DNA from: CAWCAW01 sp963793645
GTDB taxonomy: Bacteria > Actinomycetota > Acidimicrobiia > Acidimicrobiales > UBA8190
Direction: 5' to 3'
Assembly (NCBI GenBank): GCA_963793645.1
Contig: CAWCAW010000006.1
Location: 372,001 to 436,000, forward strand
Length of the DNA: 64,000 bases
Part shown: piece after piece, positions 1-9,855 of the stretch
How positions within the stretch are numbered: position 1 is the stretch's first letter
Layout: every line of letters starts with the position of its first letter
The notes under the pieces: model-generated
Told to the model about the DNA's origin: nothing
The model's database searches: none
What the model saw: the letters and a program-made list of their open reading frames with translations, nothing else
Translations under genes and position numbers: made by a program

Positions 1-112
1 GCGCGTCACCTCCACGCCTCGCTCCGGCCGATTCTTGCGCTGACAAAAGGCGAATGGCAGCCCGCACTTCACATGCGGGCGATGACGGCCGACGGCCACG
101 TAGGGTCGGCTC

Positions 113-697
113 ATGCACGACATCGGCACCGCCACCCCGCCCGTGGCTCACGGGCTCCTGATCGCCACGGCGTTCATCTGGCTCGTGGTGGAGCTGCGTC
201 AGAGCATGAATACGCGCCCCGAGGCAGACGTGGCGGACAGGGGGAGCCGGTTCTCCATACGGATCTTCGCCATCGTCGGCGTGGTGGGTGCCGTCTTGAC
301 CAAACACGTCACCGCCACCGACATTCACCCTGTATCGGTGTTGGCGTGGATCGGGCTCGGTGTGCTGTGGTGCGGAATTGGCTTGCGGTTCTGGAGTTTT
401 CGTACCCTCGGCCGGTACTTCACCTTCACCGTGCAGACGAGCAGCGACCAGCCCGTCATCAACGCCGGCCCTTACCGTCTGATCCGACATCCAAGCTACG
501 CGGGGGTGCTCGGGGCGGTCATCGGCCTCGGCCTGTTCTTCGCCAACTGGCTGTCGCTCGTGTGCCTCACCGGCGCCGTCCTGTGCGGGATCGTCTACCG
601 GATAACGGTGGAGGAACGAGCGCTACTCGAAGCCATCGGTGAGCCCTACCGCCGCTATGCCGCCACCCACAAGCGTCTGGTGCCCTTCGTATGGTGA
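113..697 (+). CDS. Isoprenylcysteine carboxyl methyltransferase (ICMT) family protein
   Basis: A 194-residue integral membrane protein with about four to five hydrophobic segments. The C-terminal half carries the ICMT/PEMT signature: GPYRLIRHPSYAG near residues 122-134, which in this family forms the S-adenosylmethionine site, followed by a VEERALLEAIGEPYRRYA segment near the end. Family members methylate small or lipidated substrates at the membrane; bacterial substrates are mostly unknown, so no substrate is assigned. Its stop overlaps the start of the next gene (ATGGTGA), suggesting translational coupling to the nitronate monooxygenase-like gene. The ATG start has only a weak purine stretch upstream. 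Confidence 0.85.
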   Translation: MHDIGTATPPVAHGLLIATAFIWLVVELRQSMNTRPEADVADRGSRFSIRIFAIVGVVGAVLTKHVTATDIHPVSVLAWIGLGVLWCGIGLRFWSFRTLGRYFTFTVQTSSDQPVINAGPYRLIRHPSYAGVLGAVIGLGLFFANWLSLVCLTGAVLCGIVYRITVEERALLEAIGEPYRRYAATHKRLVPFVW

Positions 698-1716
698 CGG
701 GCCTGCCGAGCGAGCTGCCCATCGTGCAGGCTCCCATGGCGGGCGGACCCTCGACGCCGGAGCTTGTGGCGGCCGTGGCGGATGCCGGTGGATATGGCTT
801 TATGGCGGCCGGCTACCTGTCTGGCGACGCCTTGCGCGACGCCATCGCGGCCACCCGCTCGTTGACAGGGGCCCCTTTTGGGGTGAACCTCTTCGTCCCC
901 TCGACACCAGGTGATCCCGCCCAGATTGCCGCCTATGCGCAGGAGCTCCAACCTGAGGCCGATCGCCTGGGCGTGGCGCTCGGCGATCCGCGCTGGGAAG
1001 ACGACGCCTATGACGTCAAGCTGGACGTAGTCGAGTCGGCCCAGGTGGATCTCGTCAGCTTCACCTTCGGTTGCCCTCCAGCACCGATCGTCGACCGGCT
1101 GCACCACGCCGGTGTCCGCGTGGCGGTCACGGTCACGTCCGCCCACGAGGCCCGACGGGCCGCCGATGTCGGGCCCGATTTTCTCGCCGTGCAGGGCACC
1201 GAAGCCGGTGGACACCAAGGAACCTTCGCTAATGCAAGCGCCAACGAAGAGTCGTTGCTGACGCTGCTCGGCATCATCCGCGACATGACACAACTGCCGC
1301 TGATCGGGGCCGGGGGCGTCATGACCGGGCCAGACACCGCCAACGCGCTGGCCGCCGGGGCCAGCGCGGTCGCGATCGGCACGGCGTTGCTCTGTGCACC
1401 CGAAGCGGGAACCTCCGCCCCGTACCGCCGAGCCCTGCGTGACGCCCGCTACCCCGACACCACCATCACGCGCGCCTATAGCGGACGCTTCGGTCGAGGA
1501 CTCGCCAACCGCTTTGCCCTCGAGCATGGCGAACATGCACCGGCCGCGTATCCCGAGATACACCACCTCACTCGCCCTCTGCGCGCCGCGGCCATCAAGG
1601 CTGGTGACACGAGCGTGCCCAATCTGTGGGCGGGGGTCGGTTGGCGTCAGGTCACCGCCCGGCCCGCCGCTGTCATCATCCGAGACATTGCTACCGGCGC
1701 CCAACGAGCTGGTTAG
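691..1716 (+). CDS. Nitronate monooxygenase / 2-nitropropane dioxygenase-like flavoprotein
   Basis: A 341-residue TIM-barrel flavoprotein. Visible family features are the N-terminal PIVQAPMAGG, the EAGGHQG motif near residue 172 (phosphate/FMN contact region with the usual histidine) and GAGGVMTG near residue 207 followed by ALAAGASAVAIGTALL. Such enzymes use FMN to oxidise alkyl nitronates or act as enoyl reductases; the actual substrate cannot be read from sequence. The start at 691 overlaps the upstream methyltransferase by seven bases; a GTG at 694 is an alternative. Length is normal for the family. Confidence 0.9.
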   Translation: MVTGLPSELPIVQAPMAGGPSTPELVAAVADAGGYGFMAAGYLSGDALRDAIAATRSLTGAPFGVNLFVPSTPGDPAQIAAYAQELQPEADRLGVALGDPRWEDDAYDVKLDVVESAQVDLVSFTFGCPPAPIVDRLHHAGVRVAVTVTSAHEARRAADVGPDFLAVQGTEAGGHQGTFANASANEESLLTLLGIIRDMTQLPLIGAGGVMTGPDTANALAAGASAVAIGTALLCAPEAGTSAPYRRALRDARYPDTTITRAYSGRFGRGLANRFALEHGEHAPAAYPEIHHLTRPLRAAAIKAGDTSVPNLWAGVGWRQVTARPAAVIIRDIATGAQRAG

Positions 1717-1730
1717 GCCCGGCGCGTCGA

Positions 1731-2465
1731 TCAGGCGAGTTCCTTCTCCCATACCGACACGTGCTTGGGGCTGTGGCTCGTAAAGGGCTTGCGCTGCCAT
1801 CCGCTCCATCGATGACGCAGCCGCATACCGGCCAATTCTGCCATCAGGTCGAGCTCAGAGGGCCACACGTATCGAAAAGGTATGGACGACACATCGAGGT
1901 GCCCGTTGTCGACGCGGTAGTGGTGCGAGACCAACGACTGCGTGGCGACCTCGTACTCGTCGAATCCCAGTCGCGTCGGCGTCACCATGAACGGCACGAT
2001 GCGTTGACCCGCAGGGAGCTGTTGAAGGCGCGGCATGGACACTTCGAGCACGAAGCGGCCACCGGGCTGGAGGTGGCTCGCCACGTTGCCGAAGCACGCC
2101 ACCTGCTCGTCTTGGGTGGTGAGGTTCATGATGGTGTTGAAGACCAAGTACGCCAGGCTGAAGGTGCCGTCGACTTTGGTGGTGGCGAAGTCCCCCACCG
2201 TCACGGCGATGTCCTGTGCGCCTGGTTTCGCCTGCAATCGGGCGATCATCGCCGTTGACAAATCGATGCCATGGACGTGCAGCCCGCGCCGGCTCAACGG
2301 CAAGGCGACACGGCCGGTGCCGATACCCAGCTCGAGTACAGGCCCTCTTCCGGCCAGCTCGGCGAGAACCTCCACCGCGGTGTCAGTGGACCCGGCTTCC
2401 CGCGTGTCGGCGACCGACTCGTCGTAGTGTTCGGCTACTCGTTCGCCAAAATGATCTTCAGGCAC
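1731..2465 (-). CDS. Class I SAM-dependent methyltransferase
   Basis: A Rossmann-fold methyltransferase of 244 residues if the GTG at 2465 is used. Motif I is VLELGIGTGRVALPL, followed by the acidic loop GIDLSTAMIARLQ and the DFATTKVDGTFSLAYLVFNT region typical of the methyltransferase-25/11 group. The frame stays open to an ATG at 2522, but that longer start would overlap the divergent gene at 2502, so the GTG at 2465 (VPEDHFGERVAEHYD) is preferred. The substrate is unknown. It converges on the nitronate monooxygenase gene with only 14 bases between stops. Confidence 0.8.
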   Translation of the reverse strand: MPEDHFGERVAEHYDESVADTREAGSTDTAVEVLAELAGRGPVLELGIGTGRVALPLSRRGLHVHGIDLSTAMIARLQAKPGAQDIAVTVGDFATTKVDGTFSLAYLVFNTIMNLTTQDEQVACFGNVASHLQPGGRFVLEVSMPRLQQLPAGQRIVPFMVTPTRLGFDEYEVATQSLVSHHYRVDNGHLDVSSIPFRYVWPSELDLMAELAGMRLRHRWSGWQRKPFTSHSPKHVSVWEKELA

Positions 2466-2501
2466 TGGCGCACTATGCCATGGGTTCGTAGCCTTCGGCC
2501 C

Positions 2502-2816
2502 GTGTACTTGACGCACCGCCACTTGGAGGTCGCCTGTGATTTGGGTGCCGCCGCCGCGGCCGACCGCATTGACGAATGGCGACGCCTGCGCAGCGACGAA
2601 GGACTTTGCGTCGAAAATATCGTCGGCGGCGTCCGGGTGTGGCTACGCCCCGAGGCAGCCGACGTCGCCGAGGATTTGGCGCGTCGTGAGGCCGAATGCT
2701 GTGGGTTCCTCGATATCGCGTTGGTGAGCGTTGGCCACCGGCTGCGCCTCGACATCACCCCGCCAACGCCCGATGCCGCTGCCGTTATCGGGATGCTCGC
2801 CGGCATCGAGCCCTGA
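2502..2816 (+). CDS. Small conserved protein with ECC(G)F motif, unknown function
   Basis: About 104 residues from a GTG at 2502 (a TTG at 2508 is possible). The central segment RREAECCGFLDIAL and the following hydrophobic beta-like stretch RLRLDITPP resemble small actinobacterial proteins that carry a paired-cysteine EAxCCxF motif; I recognise the pattern but not a named function. The vicinal cysteines could bind metal or be redox active (inference). It is divergent from the methyltransferase with about 36 bases between starts, so the two probably share a promoter region. Confidence 0.6.
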   Translation: MYLTHRHLEVACDLGAAAAADRIDEWRRLRSDEGLCVENIVGGVRVWLRPEAADVAEDLARREAECCGFLDIALVSVGHRLRLDITPPTPDAAAVIGMLAGIEP

Positions 2817-2822
2817 GGGAGC

Positions 2823-5604
2823 TCAAAGGCCAGTGGCCGCCGACGGGCTGGCGGCGTCACCCAGCGTTTCGTGGAAGGCGCGCTCGAGGCTGAACGCGGC
2901 TCCCGTGGCATAGGCGCGGTCAAACTCCTCGTCACCGATCTGGTTCTTGACGGCGTCAATGCTGGCGGTGCGGTAGCTCTCCTCGGGTTCGCCCCACGCT
3001 TGACGGTTCCGGTCCAAAAACACCTGGGCGGCCCCGTGCAGCACCGCGGCCCGCTGCCCGTCGCCCCCATCGGCGACGAGGCAGGCATGGCCCAAAATGG
3101 CGTACCCGAGGCCGGTACGGTCTCCGTTGCGACGAGAGGAACGCAGGGCGCCGTTGAACAACGCCATCGCCGCCTCGCGCTCGCCTTCCTCGCGCTCCAC
3201 CCAGCCAAGGTTGATCGACGTGTTGTGAAAGTCCCATCCGATCATGGCGCCGAACTCCTCAGCTTTGTGGAGATGGGCCCGCGCCGCCACGGTATCGCCT
3301 AACTGCAGGGCGTGGCAGCCGGCGTTGTTCAACAAGATGGCGGCCATGAAGTGATCTCCGGTCCGCTCCGTGCACGCGGCAGCGTCGTCGAACAGGGCCT
3401 TCGCTCTGGCCGGGTCCAAAAGGTCCTTGCACAAAAGGAGCATCGTCAAACTCTCGGCCAGCTGAACTTCGTTGCCGAGTGTCCTCGCTCGCTCGACGGC
3501 CTCTTCACCAAAAGGAAGCCCGTGTTCAACGCGCCCGGCAAAGTACGACTGCGCGCACAGGAGCCACAGCGCTTCGACCAGGAGCCGGTCGTAGCCGAGC
3601 CCGCGAGCGATTTCAGCGGCTCGCTCGGCGTACTCGAGCGTGACCTCCAAGTTCGATGTCCGAGAGTTGAACCCAATGGCAATGAGCACATCGCCCAACA
3701 CTCGTGGATCGGCACCGGCTTCGGGACGGTCGAGGAGTCCCAGCAACGAGCCGAACACTTCGTCGCCCGGAGGATGGACCCACCAGTACCGACGCAGGGC
3801 GATGACGAAGCGAAAAGCCCGCGTGGGCGCCCCGGGCTGGCCGGCCAGGTATTCAAAGGCACGCCGCAGGTTGGCCTGGTCAGCAAGCAGTCTGGCCATC
3901 CAACGGCCTTGGTCGGGCCCGGTGAGTTCGGGGCACACGCTCTCGACCACAGCCAGAAAGTGCGCGCCATGGGCTTCGGCCACGAGGGCGGCCGCATCCT
4001 CTCCGGCGTCGATCAGACGTTCGGCGCTGAAATTGGCGAATGGTCTCGAGCAATCGATAACGGATGGAGCCATTGAGGGGCTCGGCGACGACCAAGCTCT
4101 TGTCGACGAGAGATCCCAGCAGATCGGTCACGTCGAATACGTCGATGTCGCCGAAACCACATACCCCTTCGGCGGCGTCGAGGTCGAACCCTTCGACAAA
4201 CACCGACAACCGCGGCAACAAGGACTTTTCCGGACCGTTGAGGAGCGAGTACGACCAGTCGACAGTCGCCCGCAGAGTCTGTTGCCGTGGCAACGCGCTT
4301 CGGCTTCCTCCGGTCAGGAGGCGAAAACGCTGATCGAGGCGACCGTGGAGATCGGCGAGCGACATGGAGCGCAAGCGGGCGACGGCCAGCTCGATGGCAA
4401 GCGGCATGCCGTCGAGGCGCCGGCAGATTGACACCACCAAGGGGATGGTCTGCTCGTTGACGGCCAGATCGACACCTTGGGCGGCGGCTCGGTCCACGAA
4501 GAGGGCCACCGCATCGGAACGCTCCGGGGATCGGTCGATGGCATCGGCGTCATCGTCGGGTAACGACAAGGACGGGACGCGGTAGATGGCCTCTCCCCCG
4601 ATGCCGAGCGGTTCCCGGCTCGTGGTGATGATGTGGACTTGAGGACAGCGTCGCAACACGGCGTCGACGATCTTGGCGCAGGCGCCGATGAGGTGCTCGC
4701 AGTTGTCCAGCACGATCAATACGTTCTGGGGTTCGAGCGCGTCGAGCAGCGCATCCAGGGCGGGCCGGCCGGATTGGCTGGGGATCCTCAGGGCTTCGAT
4801 GATGGCCGGGGCCACGGCATCGGGATCGCTCACTGGCGCCAGCTCGACCAACCACACGCCGTCACCTGAACCGTCGAGAAGATCAGCCGCCACCTGGAGG
4901 CCAAGGCGGGTTTTGCCCGAGCCCCCGGCGCCCGTCAGCGTGACGAGACGGCCCGCCTCCACGAGGTGGCGGATCTCAGCCACCTCACGATGACGCCCGA
5001 TGAACGTCGCCGATTGCGCAGGCAGATTGTTGGCGAGAGCCGGGTTGTCGAGCGATTTCAGTGGGGGGAAGTCGTCCTCGAGCCCAGGGGCGAGGAGTTG
5101 AAAGATCTGTTCGGGCCGACCGAGGTCCTTGAGACGGTGCACGCCGAGGTCCCGAAGCGTCGCCCCGGCCGGTAGCGCGTCTTGGACGAGGGCTCCCGCC
5201 GTGGCCGAGAGAACGACCTGCCCACCGTGGGCGATGGCCGCCACGCGCGCCGCTCGATGCACCTCGAAGCCGACCAGTCCGGTCGTGCTCGTCTGGGTGG
5301 CCTCGCCGGAATGGATTCCCATCCGAACCCGGACGCGCTCGCCGGTGGGCCACGTATGGGCGCCCAGGTCCTGCTGCATCTCGACGGCGGCGGCCACAGC
5401 CGCCCGGGGGGAGGAGAAGACGGCGAAGAACCCGTCGCCTTGGACGCTCACCTCGGTACCGCCGTGCTTCACGAGGCCGGACCGGATGAAGTGGTGGTGC
5501 TGGGCGAGTGCTTGGGTGTAGACGTCGGGTCCCACGCGCTGGAGGAGCGCGGTCGAACCTTCAATGTCGGTGAAGAGGAACGTGAGCGTCGGCGTGCCCC
5601 GAGC
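2823..5604 (-). pseudogene. Class III adenylate/guanylate cyclase - NB-ARC ATPase - TPR regulator, frameshifted
   Basis: Two reading frames reconstruct one protein of about 925 residues. The upstream part (from about 5595 to 4033) has the cyclase core with metal-binding FTDIEGST and GDGFFAVF, then a P-loop ATPase with GAGGSGKTR and VLIVLDNCEH. The downstream part (from about 4033 to 2823) has the helical TPR-like C-terminus. The family motif RLLETIRQFSAERL is split: removing one base from the three T residues of the coding strand (4031-4033) restores it. There is also no ATG, GTG or TTG between the upstream TAG (5605-5607) and FTDIEGST; the first in-frame GTG, at 5535, would delete the first metal ligand. 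No C-terminal LuxR helix-turn-helix is seen, unlike many relatives. It is either a decaying gene or one hit by sequence error. Confidence 0.75.
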
Positions 5605-6516
5605 CTAAGAGATCAGCGGTGCCTCGGGAAGTTGACCGCCACCCGTCGCCCTCTCTGCGTCGGCACCGCGCAGTGGCCGGGTGGCGAGGAAGGACCCGGC
5701 CAGGATGAGGATGAATCCGAGCCCGGTGCCCGCATCGACGCGTTCACCGAGCACGGCCACTCCCAAGATCACGGCCACGGCCGGATTCACATAGGTGATG
5801 ACCGTGGTCCGCATGGCTCCCATCTCGCCCACCAACGCGAAGAAGAGGACAAAAGCCAACGCCGAGCACACCACGGTCAGAACCGCGACCGAGGCCACCA
5901 CCGATCCCGACAAGGATCGTGACGGCAGGGCAAAGGCGGCGATGGGGGCGTAGACCAGCGCACAGAGCGTGAGGGCCCCGGCCATTACGGCGATTCCCGG
6001 GAGATCCGACAGGTACCGCGCCAAGATCCATGGCCCGAGCGCATAACCGAACGCAACGACCATCAGTGAGAGCGCGGCGCCCAGATTGGCGCCTGACACG
6101 TCCAGCCCTACCAAGGCGGCCACGCCACCGAGTCCGAGAACAAGACCAGTCACCCGCCGGCGATCAAGGCGATCGGTGCCCGTCACCCGGGCCAGCACGG
6201 CACCGATGACCGGCACCGAGGCGATGAGCAATCCGGAAAGGGAGCTCGGCAAGCGCTTCTCGGCGTTGAAAAGCAGGAACCACGGTACGGCCATCTCGAC
6301 CGCGGCAAAGGCGGCCAGCGCCTTCCAGTGAGGAAGCACCGATCTGAGCTCTCCGCGGGCTGCGGCCAGAGGCAGGAGCAGCAAAGCGGCGCCGCCGGTC
6401 CTGATGAAGACGAGCAAGGCGGGGCTCACCTCGCGCACGGCGATCTTGATCAAGAAATACGGGATGCCCCAAATCACGCCGAGGGCGAGAAAGAGCATCC
6501 AACCCCGTCGGGTCAT
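5605..6516 (-). CDS. EamA/DMT-family transporter
   Basis: A 303-residue protein with about ten transmembrane segments arranged as two EamA repeats (roughly residues 5-135 and 150-285). The first helix carries the family-like ALGVIWGIPYFLIKIAV, and the second repeat ends with YVNPAVAVILGVAVLGERV, the conserved PxxAxxxGxxxLGE region. Members export amino acids, nucleosides or other small metabolites; the substrate is not predictable. Its TAG stop lies only a few codons upstream of, and in frame with, the conserved start of the cyclase gene, so the two appear to be one transcription unit. Confidence 0.9.
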   Translation of the reverse strand: MTRRGWMLFLALGVIWGIPYFLIKIAVREVSPALLVFIRTGGAALLLLPLAAARGELRSVLPHWKALAAFAAVEMAVPWFLLFNAEKRLPSSLSGLLIASVPVIGAVLARVTGTDRLDRRRVTGLVLGLGGVAALVGLDVSGANLGAALSLMVVAFGYALGPWILARYLSDLPGIAVMAGALTLCALVYAPIAAFALPSRSLSGSVVASVAVLTVVCSALAFVLFFALVGEMGAMRTTVITYVNPAVAVILGVAVLGERVDAGTGLGFILILAGSFLATRPLRGADAERATGGGQLPEAPLIS

Positions 6517-6736
6517 GGCACGAATGTAGGCGAAGGAAGTGCCATGTCCGCCCGCCCGTGGCGCGTGGCGTGACCGTTCGGGCTTGACGAATCTTCGACG
6601 AGGCGTATCAACTGAATGTCACGACTACGGCCGAAGTGGCGGACCTGACGATCCTCGGGCCGTCGCACCTCGACACCATCAAATGACACTTCGGCCGGGT
6701 TCCCCTCAAGTGGCCTCCGACGGGGCGGCGGCTCTA

Positions 6737-7876
6737 ATGGAGCTGTCCACCACCGCCATGACAGCCAACGGCACCGCGGTGGCGCGCAATGCCGAAGGAA
6801 AGGTCGTCTTCGTTCGAGGTGGACTTCCCGCTGAGCGGGTGCGCGTCAGGATCTCCGACCCACGTCGCCGCTATGACATGGGTTGGGTCGTCGAGGTTCT
6901 CGACCCCTCACCGCAACGGATCAGCCCTCCGTGCCCGGAGGTGGCCCGCGGGTGCGGCGCCTGTTCGTGGCAGCACGTGGATCTCGCCGCCCAAAGGCGC
7001 CTCAAGAGCGCCATCGTCGTCGAGGCGGTCGAGCGGGCCGGCGTTTCGGGCCCGACCCCGGACCACGTCGAACTCCCCCCTTGGGCCTTTCGCACCACCA
7101 TTCGAGCCGCCGTCGCCGACGGCCGGGCCGGGTACCTTCAACCGCGTTCGCATGAAGTTGTTCATGTGGCCGGGTGCCTGATCGCTCATCCGCTCCTGGA
7201 ACCGCTACTCGTCGACGGACGGTATCCGGGGGCAACCGAGGTCGTGTTGCGATGTGGGGCTCGAACGGGGGAGCGATTGGTACAGACCATCCCGTCCAAA
7301 GTGGCCGTGGATCTGCCCGAGGACGTGCTGACCGGGCATTTTCATGAGCGGGCGGCGGGACGCTCGTGGCGAATCTCGGCCCGGTCGTTTTTCCAGGCAC
7401 GACCTGATGGAGTCGATGCGCTGGCTGAGCTGGTGGCACGGTTCGCCGACGAGCTCGGTGCGGCGTCGACGGCGATCGACCTTTACAGCGGCGTCGGACT
7501 CTTCGGTGGGGTCCTGGCCGAACGGGGATGGTCGGTCACCGCCGTCGAAAGCTCCCCGGTGTCGGTCCGAGACGCCAAGGTGAACCTCGCCGGCACGCCG
7601 GTGCGGATGGTTTGTGCCGATGTCGACACCTGGACGCCGCCTCGAGCCGATTTGGTTGTCGCCGACCCCAGTCGTCTTGGTCTCGGAGCGAAAGGCGCCG
7701 ACGTCGTGGCCGCCTCAGAAGCAAAACGCGTGATCCTCGTGAGCTGCGACGCGACAAGCCTCGGACGAGACGCCGCCTTGCTTCAAGACCGGGGCTACAT
7801 CCTCGGTGCGACCACGATCGTCGATCTCTTCCCTCACACGTTCCGAGTTGAAGTCGTCAGCGTTTTTGACCGTTGA
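6737..7876 (+). CDS. TrmA/RlmD-type 5-methyluridine RNA methyltransferase
   Basis: A 379-residue class I methyltransferase. An N-terminal TRAM-like beta barrel (residues 1-60, GKVVFVRGGLPAERVRVRI) is followed by a cysteine cluster CPEVARGCGACSWQH near residue 65 that matches the [4Fe-4S] ligands of RlmD-type enzymes. The SAM motif AIDLYSGVGLFGGVLA lies near residue 255 and the catalytic-cysteine region VILVSCDATSLGRD near 335. It should methylate C5 of a uridine in tRNA or rRNA; which one cannot be decided here. The frame is open upstream; ATG 6737 begins the TRAM domain, with ATG 6683 as alternative. The VVADPSRLGL segment replaces the more common DPPR. Confidence 0.88.
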   Translation: MELSTTAMTANGTAVARNAEGKVVFVRGGLPAERVRVRISDPRRRYDMGWVVEVLDPSPQRISPPCPEVARGCGACSWQHVDLAAQRRLKSAIVVEAVERAGVSGPTPDHVELPPWAFRTTIRAAVADGRAGYLQPRSHEVVHVAGCLIAHPLLEPLLVDGRYPGATEVVLRCGARTGERLVQTIPSKVAVDLPEDVLTGHFHERAAGRSWRISARSFFQARPDGVDALAELVARFADELGAASTAIDLYSGVGLFGGVLAERGWSVTAVESSPVSVRDAKVNLAGTPVRMVCADVDTWTPPRADLVVADPSRLGLGAKGADVVAASEAKRVILVSCDATSLGRDAALLQDRGYILGATTIVDLFPHTFRVEVVSVFDR

Positions 7877-7885
7877 TTCGGACGT

Positions 7886-7909
7886 GGGACATCGGGACAT
7901 CGGGACATC
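7886..7909. repeat. Three tandem copies of GGGACATC
   Basis: Three perfect head-to-tail copies of the 8-base unit sit between the stop of the RNA methyltransferase gene and the stop of the convergent ABC permease. They look like a slippage-generated microsatellite; no function is implied. Confidence 0.8.
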
Positions 7910-7917
7910 GGACGTCG

Positions 7918-8778
7918 TCAGGCGTTGACGGTCCTGAACCGGCGCAGTGCGATGGGCACGCAGATCCCGATAATGACGACGCACCATCCCACCATGGCGA
8001 TGACGGGGTGCTCAAGCGGCCATGACCCGGTCGAGCTCGTTCCCTGGCTGACGTGACGGAGGGCAGCGACCATTGTCGAGATGGGCTCCCATTCACCGAT
8101 CACGCGAGGCACCAACTTCATACCGGAAATGGGAACGAATGTCCCTCCGAGGAACGAGAGCGGCAACATGATGGCGAAACCAATCCCTTGCACCGCATCC
8201 GCGCTTCTGACGAGCATCCCCAGGAGCACCCCGAACCAGGTGAAGGCAAAGAGACCGAGCAGCATGAGCACCACCAGCTCGAGGCCCGACCCCACCGATA
8301 GGTGAGGCCGCCAGCCCAGTCCGATGCCGAGAGCGGAAACGATCACGATCCCGAGGATCTGTTCGATGATCTGCCCGACGACCTGAGCAGATATGACGGA
8401 CAAGCGCGTCACCGGAAGGGAGCGGAAACGATCGACCACCCCGGTGGCGAAATCCGTGGCGGTGGCCGATCCGGCCCCGATGACGCCGAAGGCCAAGCTC
8501 TGTCCGAGCAATCCCGGGAGCAGGTAGTTCTGGTAGCTCATTCCTTTTATATGGATGGCGGAACCGAACACATAGAGGAACAGCAATGTGAACATGATCG
8601 GCTGGATGGTGACGTCACTCAGACGTTCGGGCACCCTTGTGATCATGCGCAAGCCGCGCGCCACCAGGAGGAATGTCTCGCGCAGATAGCGGGAGAAGGG
8701 TTGAGGCCGCGGCGGCAATGGCTCGGACTCAGCCAGGTGTCGAGTCGTCGGGCCGGGTAGTGCAGTGAGGACGCTCAT
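7918..8778 (-). CDS. ABC-2 type permease of a DrrAB-like exporter
   Basis: A 286-residue membrane protein with about six transmembrane helices, matching ABC-2/DrrB permeases. The segment ERLSDVTIQPIMFTLLFLYV leads into helix 1, and a conserved YxxYLLPGLLGQSLAFG stretch follows helix 2; GVVDRFRSLPV matches the cytosolic coupling loop seen in daunorubicin-type exporters. Its ATG overlaps the TGA of the upstream ATPase gene (ATGA), so it is translationally coupled and the two subunits form one exporter, probably for a hydrophobic drug or lipid (inference from family). Confidence 0.9.
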   Translation of the reverse strand: MSVLTALPGPTTRHLAESEPLPPRPQPFSRYLRETFLLVARGLRMITRVPERLSDVTIQPIMFTLLFLYVFGSAIHIKGMSYQNYLLPGLLGQSLAFGVIGAGSATATDFATGVVDRFRSLPVTRLSVISAQVVGQIIEQILGIVIVSALGIGLGWRPHLSVGSGLELVVLMLLGLFAFTWFGVLLGMLVRSADAVQGIGFAIMLPLSFLGGTFVPISGMKLVPRVIGEWEPISTMVAALRHVSQGTSSTGSWPLEHPVIAMVGWCVVIIGICVPIALRRFRTVNA

Positions 8779-9761
8779 GAATGTGCCTCCGCAAGTTCTG
8801 GTGCTTCGGTTCCTGTATCTGCTTTGATTCCCTGGCCGGTCAGGGCAAGGAATGCGTCGTCAAGGGTCGGGCGACGAAGCGCTATTTCGTCCACCGCGAT
8901 GCCACTCACTTTCACGGCATCAGCGACGGCCGTGAGATCTCCAACCTCGTTGGGGGCAGCGATGGAGATCGTCCGCTTCTCCCGCGATATCGAGATGTCA
9001 AAGCGTGCTTCGAGGGCGGCGCTAAGGGCTTCGAGCGAGCGTGCGTCTACAGCCACAACGTCGACGCGCTGATCTCCGATGCGCGCTTTCAAGTCAGTCG
9101 GGGTTCCAGTGGCCACCGCCTGGCCGTGATCGATGAGCACAATGCGGTCCGCCAGTGCGTCGGCCTCCTCGAGGTACTGCGTGGTGAGCAGTACGGTCAC
9201 GCCCTCGTCGATCAGGTCGCGCACCGTCGACCACACCACCTGTCGGCTGCGGGGGTCGAGGCCGGTCGTCGGCTCGTCAAGGACGAGAAGCTTGGGCGGC
9301 ACCACCAAGCTGGCGGCGAGGTCGGTTCGCCGGCGCTGGCCCCCCGACACCGACTTGATCAACTTGTCGCGGAACTCCCCGATGTCGAAGCGCTCGATGA
9401 GTCGATCGACAATACGTGTCGCCGCCGCCGCTCCGTAGCCGCGCAGACGGGCCATCAGGAGCAGGTTCTCACGTGCCGTCAAGTTGTCCTCGAGCGCGGC
9501 GAACTGTCCCGTCAAAGACAACACGCTTCGCACGCTGTCTGCCTCGCTGACCACGTCGTAGCCGCACACCGAAGCCGTTCCGCTTGTCGGCACGCTGAGC
9601 GTGGCGAGCATGCGGACGATGGTGGTCTTGCCGGCGCCATTGGGGCCGAGCAGTGCCACCACGCTGCCGGTGTCTACGCTGAGGTCAATCGAGTCGACGG
9701 CGACCAGGTCGCCGAAATGCTTGCTGAGCTGGTGTGTTTCGACCGCGAGCGGTAGCGCCAT
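8775..9761 (-). CDS. ABC transporter ATPase, DrrA-like
   Basis: A 328-residue ATPase. Walker A GPNGAGKTTIV, signature SVSGGQRRRTDLAASL, Walker B LLVLDEPTTGLDPRSRQVVW and the switch histidine region TTQYLEEADALADRI are all present. The C-terminal 90 residues carry the DrrA-type extension. The start at 9761 is chosen because an AAGGAAGG ribosome site lies six bases upstream; the longer frame to 9815 has no such site. It pairs with the permease just downstream and is divergent from a TetR-type gene, the usual arrangement for a repressor-controlled exporter. Confidence 0.92.
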   Translation of the reverse strand: MALPLAVETHQLSKHFGDLVAVDSIDLSVDTGSVVALLGPNGAGKTTIVRMLATLSVPTSGTASVCGYDVVSEADSVRSVLSLTGQFAALEDNLTARENLLLMARLRGYGAAAATRIVDRLIERFDIGEFRDKLIKSVSGGQRRRTDLAASLVVPPKLLVLDEPTTGLDPRSRQVVWSTVRDLIDEGVTVLLTTQYLEEADALADRIVLIDHGQAVATGTPTDLKARIGDQRVDVVAVDARSLEALSAALEARFDISISREKRTISIAAPNEVGDLTAVADAVKVSGIAVDEIALRRPTLDDAFLALTGQGIKADTGTEAPELAEAHS

Positions 9762-9855
9762 GGGTCCCCTTCCTTCTCTTCCTATAAACATACAGTAACT
9801 AAAAAGATTCTGCAACTAGAAACTCAACCGAGGTTCCGCGCTACGCTTGGACCCG
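9762..9855. promoter_or_regulatory. AT-rich divergent promoter/operator between exporter and TetR genes
   Basis: This 94-base gap is clearly richer in A and T than its surroundings (for example CATACAGTAACTAAAAAG). On the minus strand it holds two similar 9-mers, TAGTTGCAG and TAGTTACTG, spaced by about eight bases. The position between a TetR gene and its likely target exporter makes this the probable operator; the exact site is a guess. Confidence 0.45.

Noticed and set aside
1..112. Partial gene at the left edge
   Set aside because: No frame in the first 112 bases shows a recognisable protein end.
2271..2501. Upstream extension of the ECC(G)F protein
   Set aside because: This part is antisense to the methyltransferase; the GTG at 2502 gives the sensible protein.
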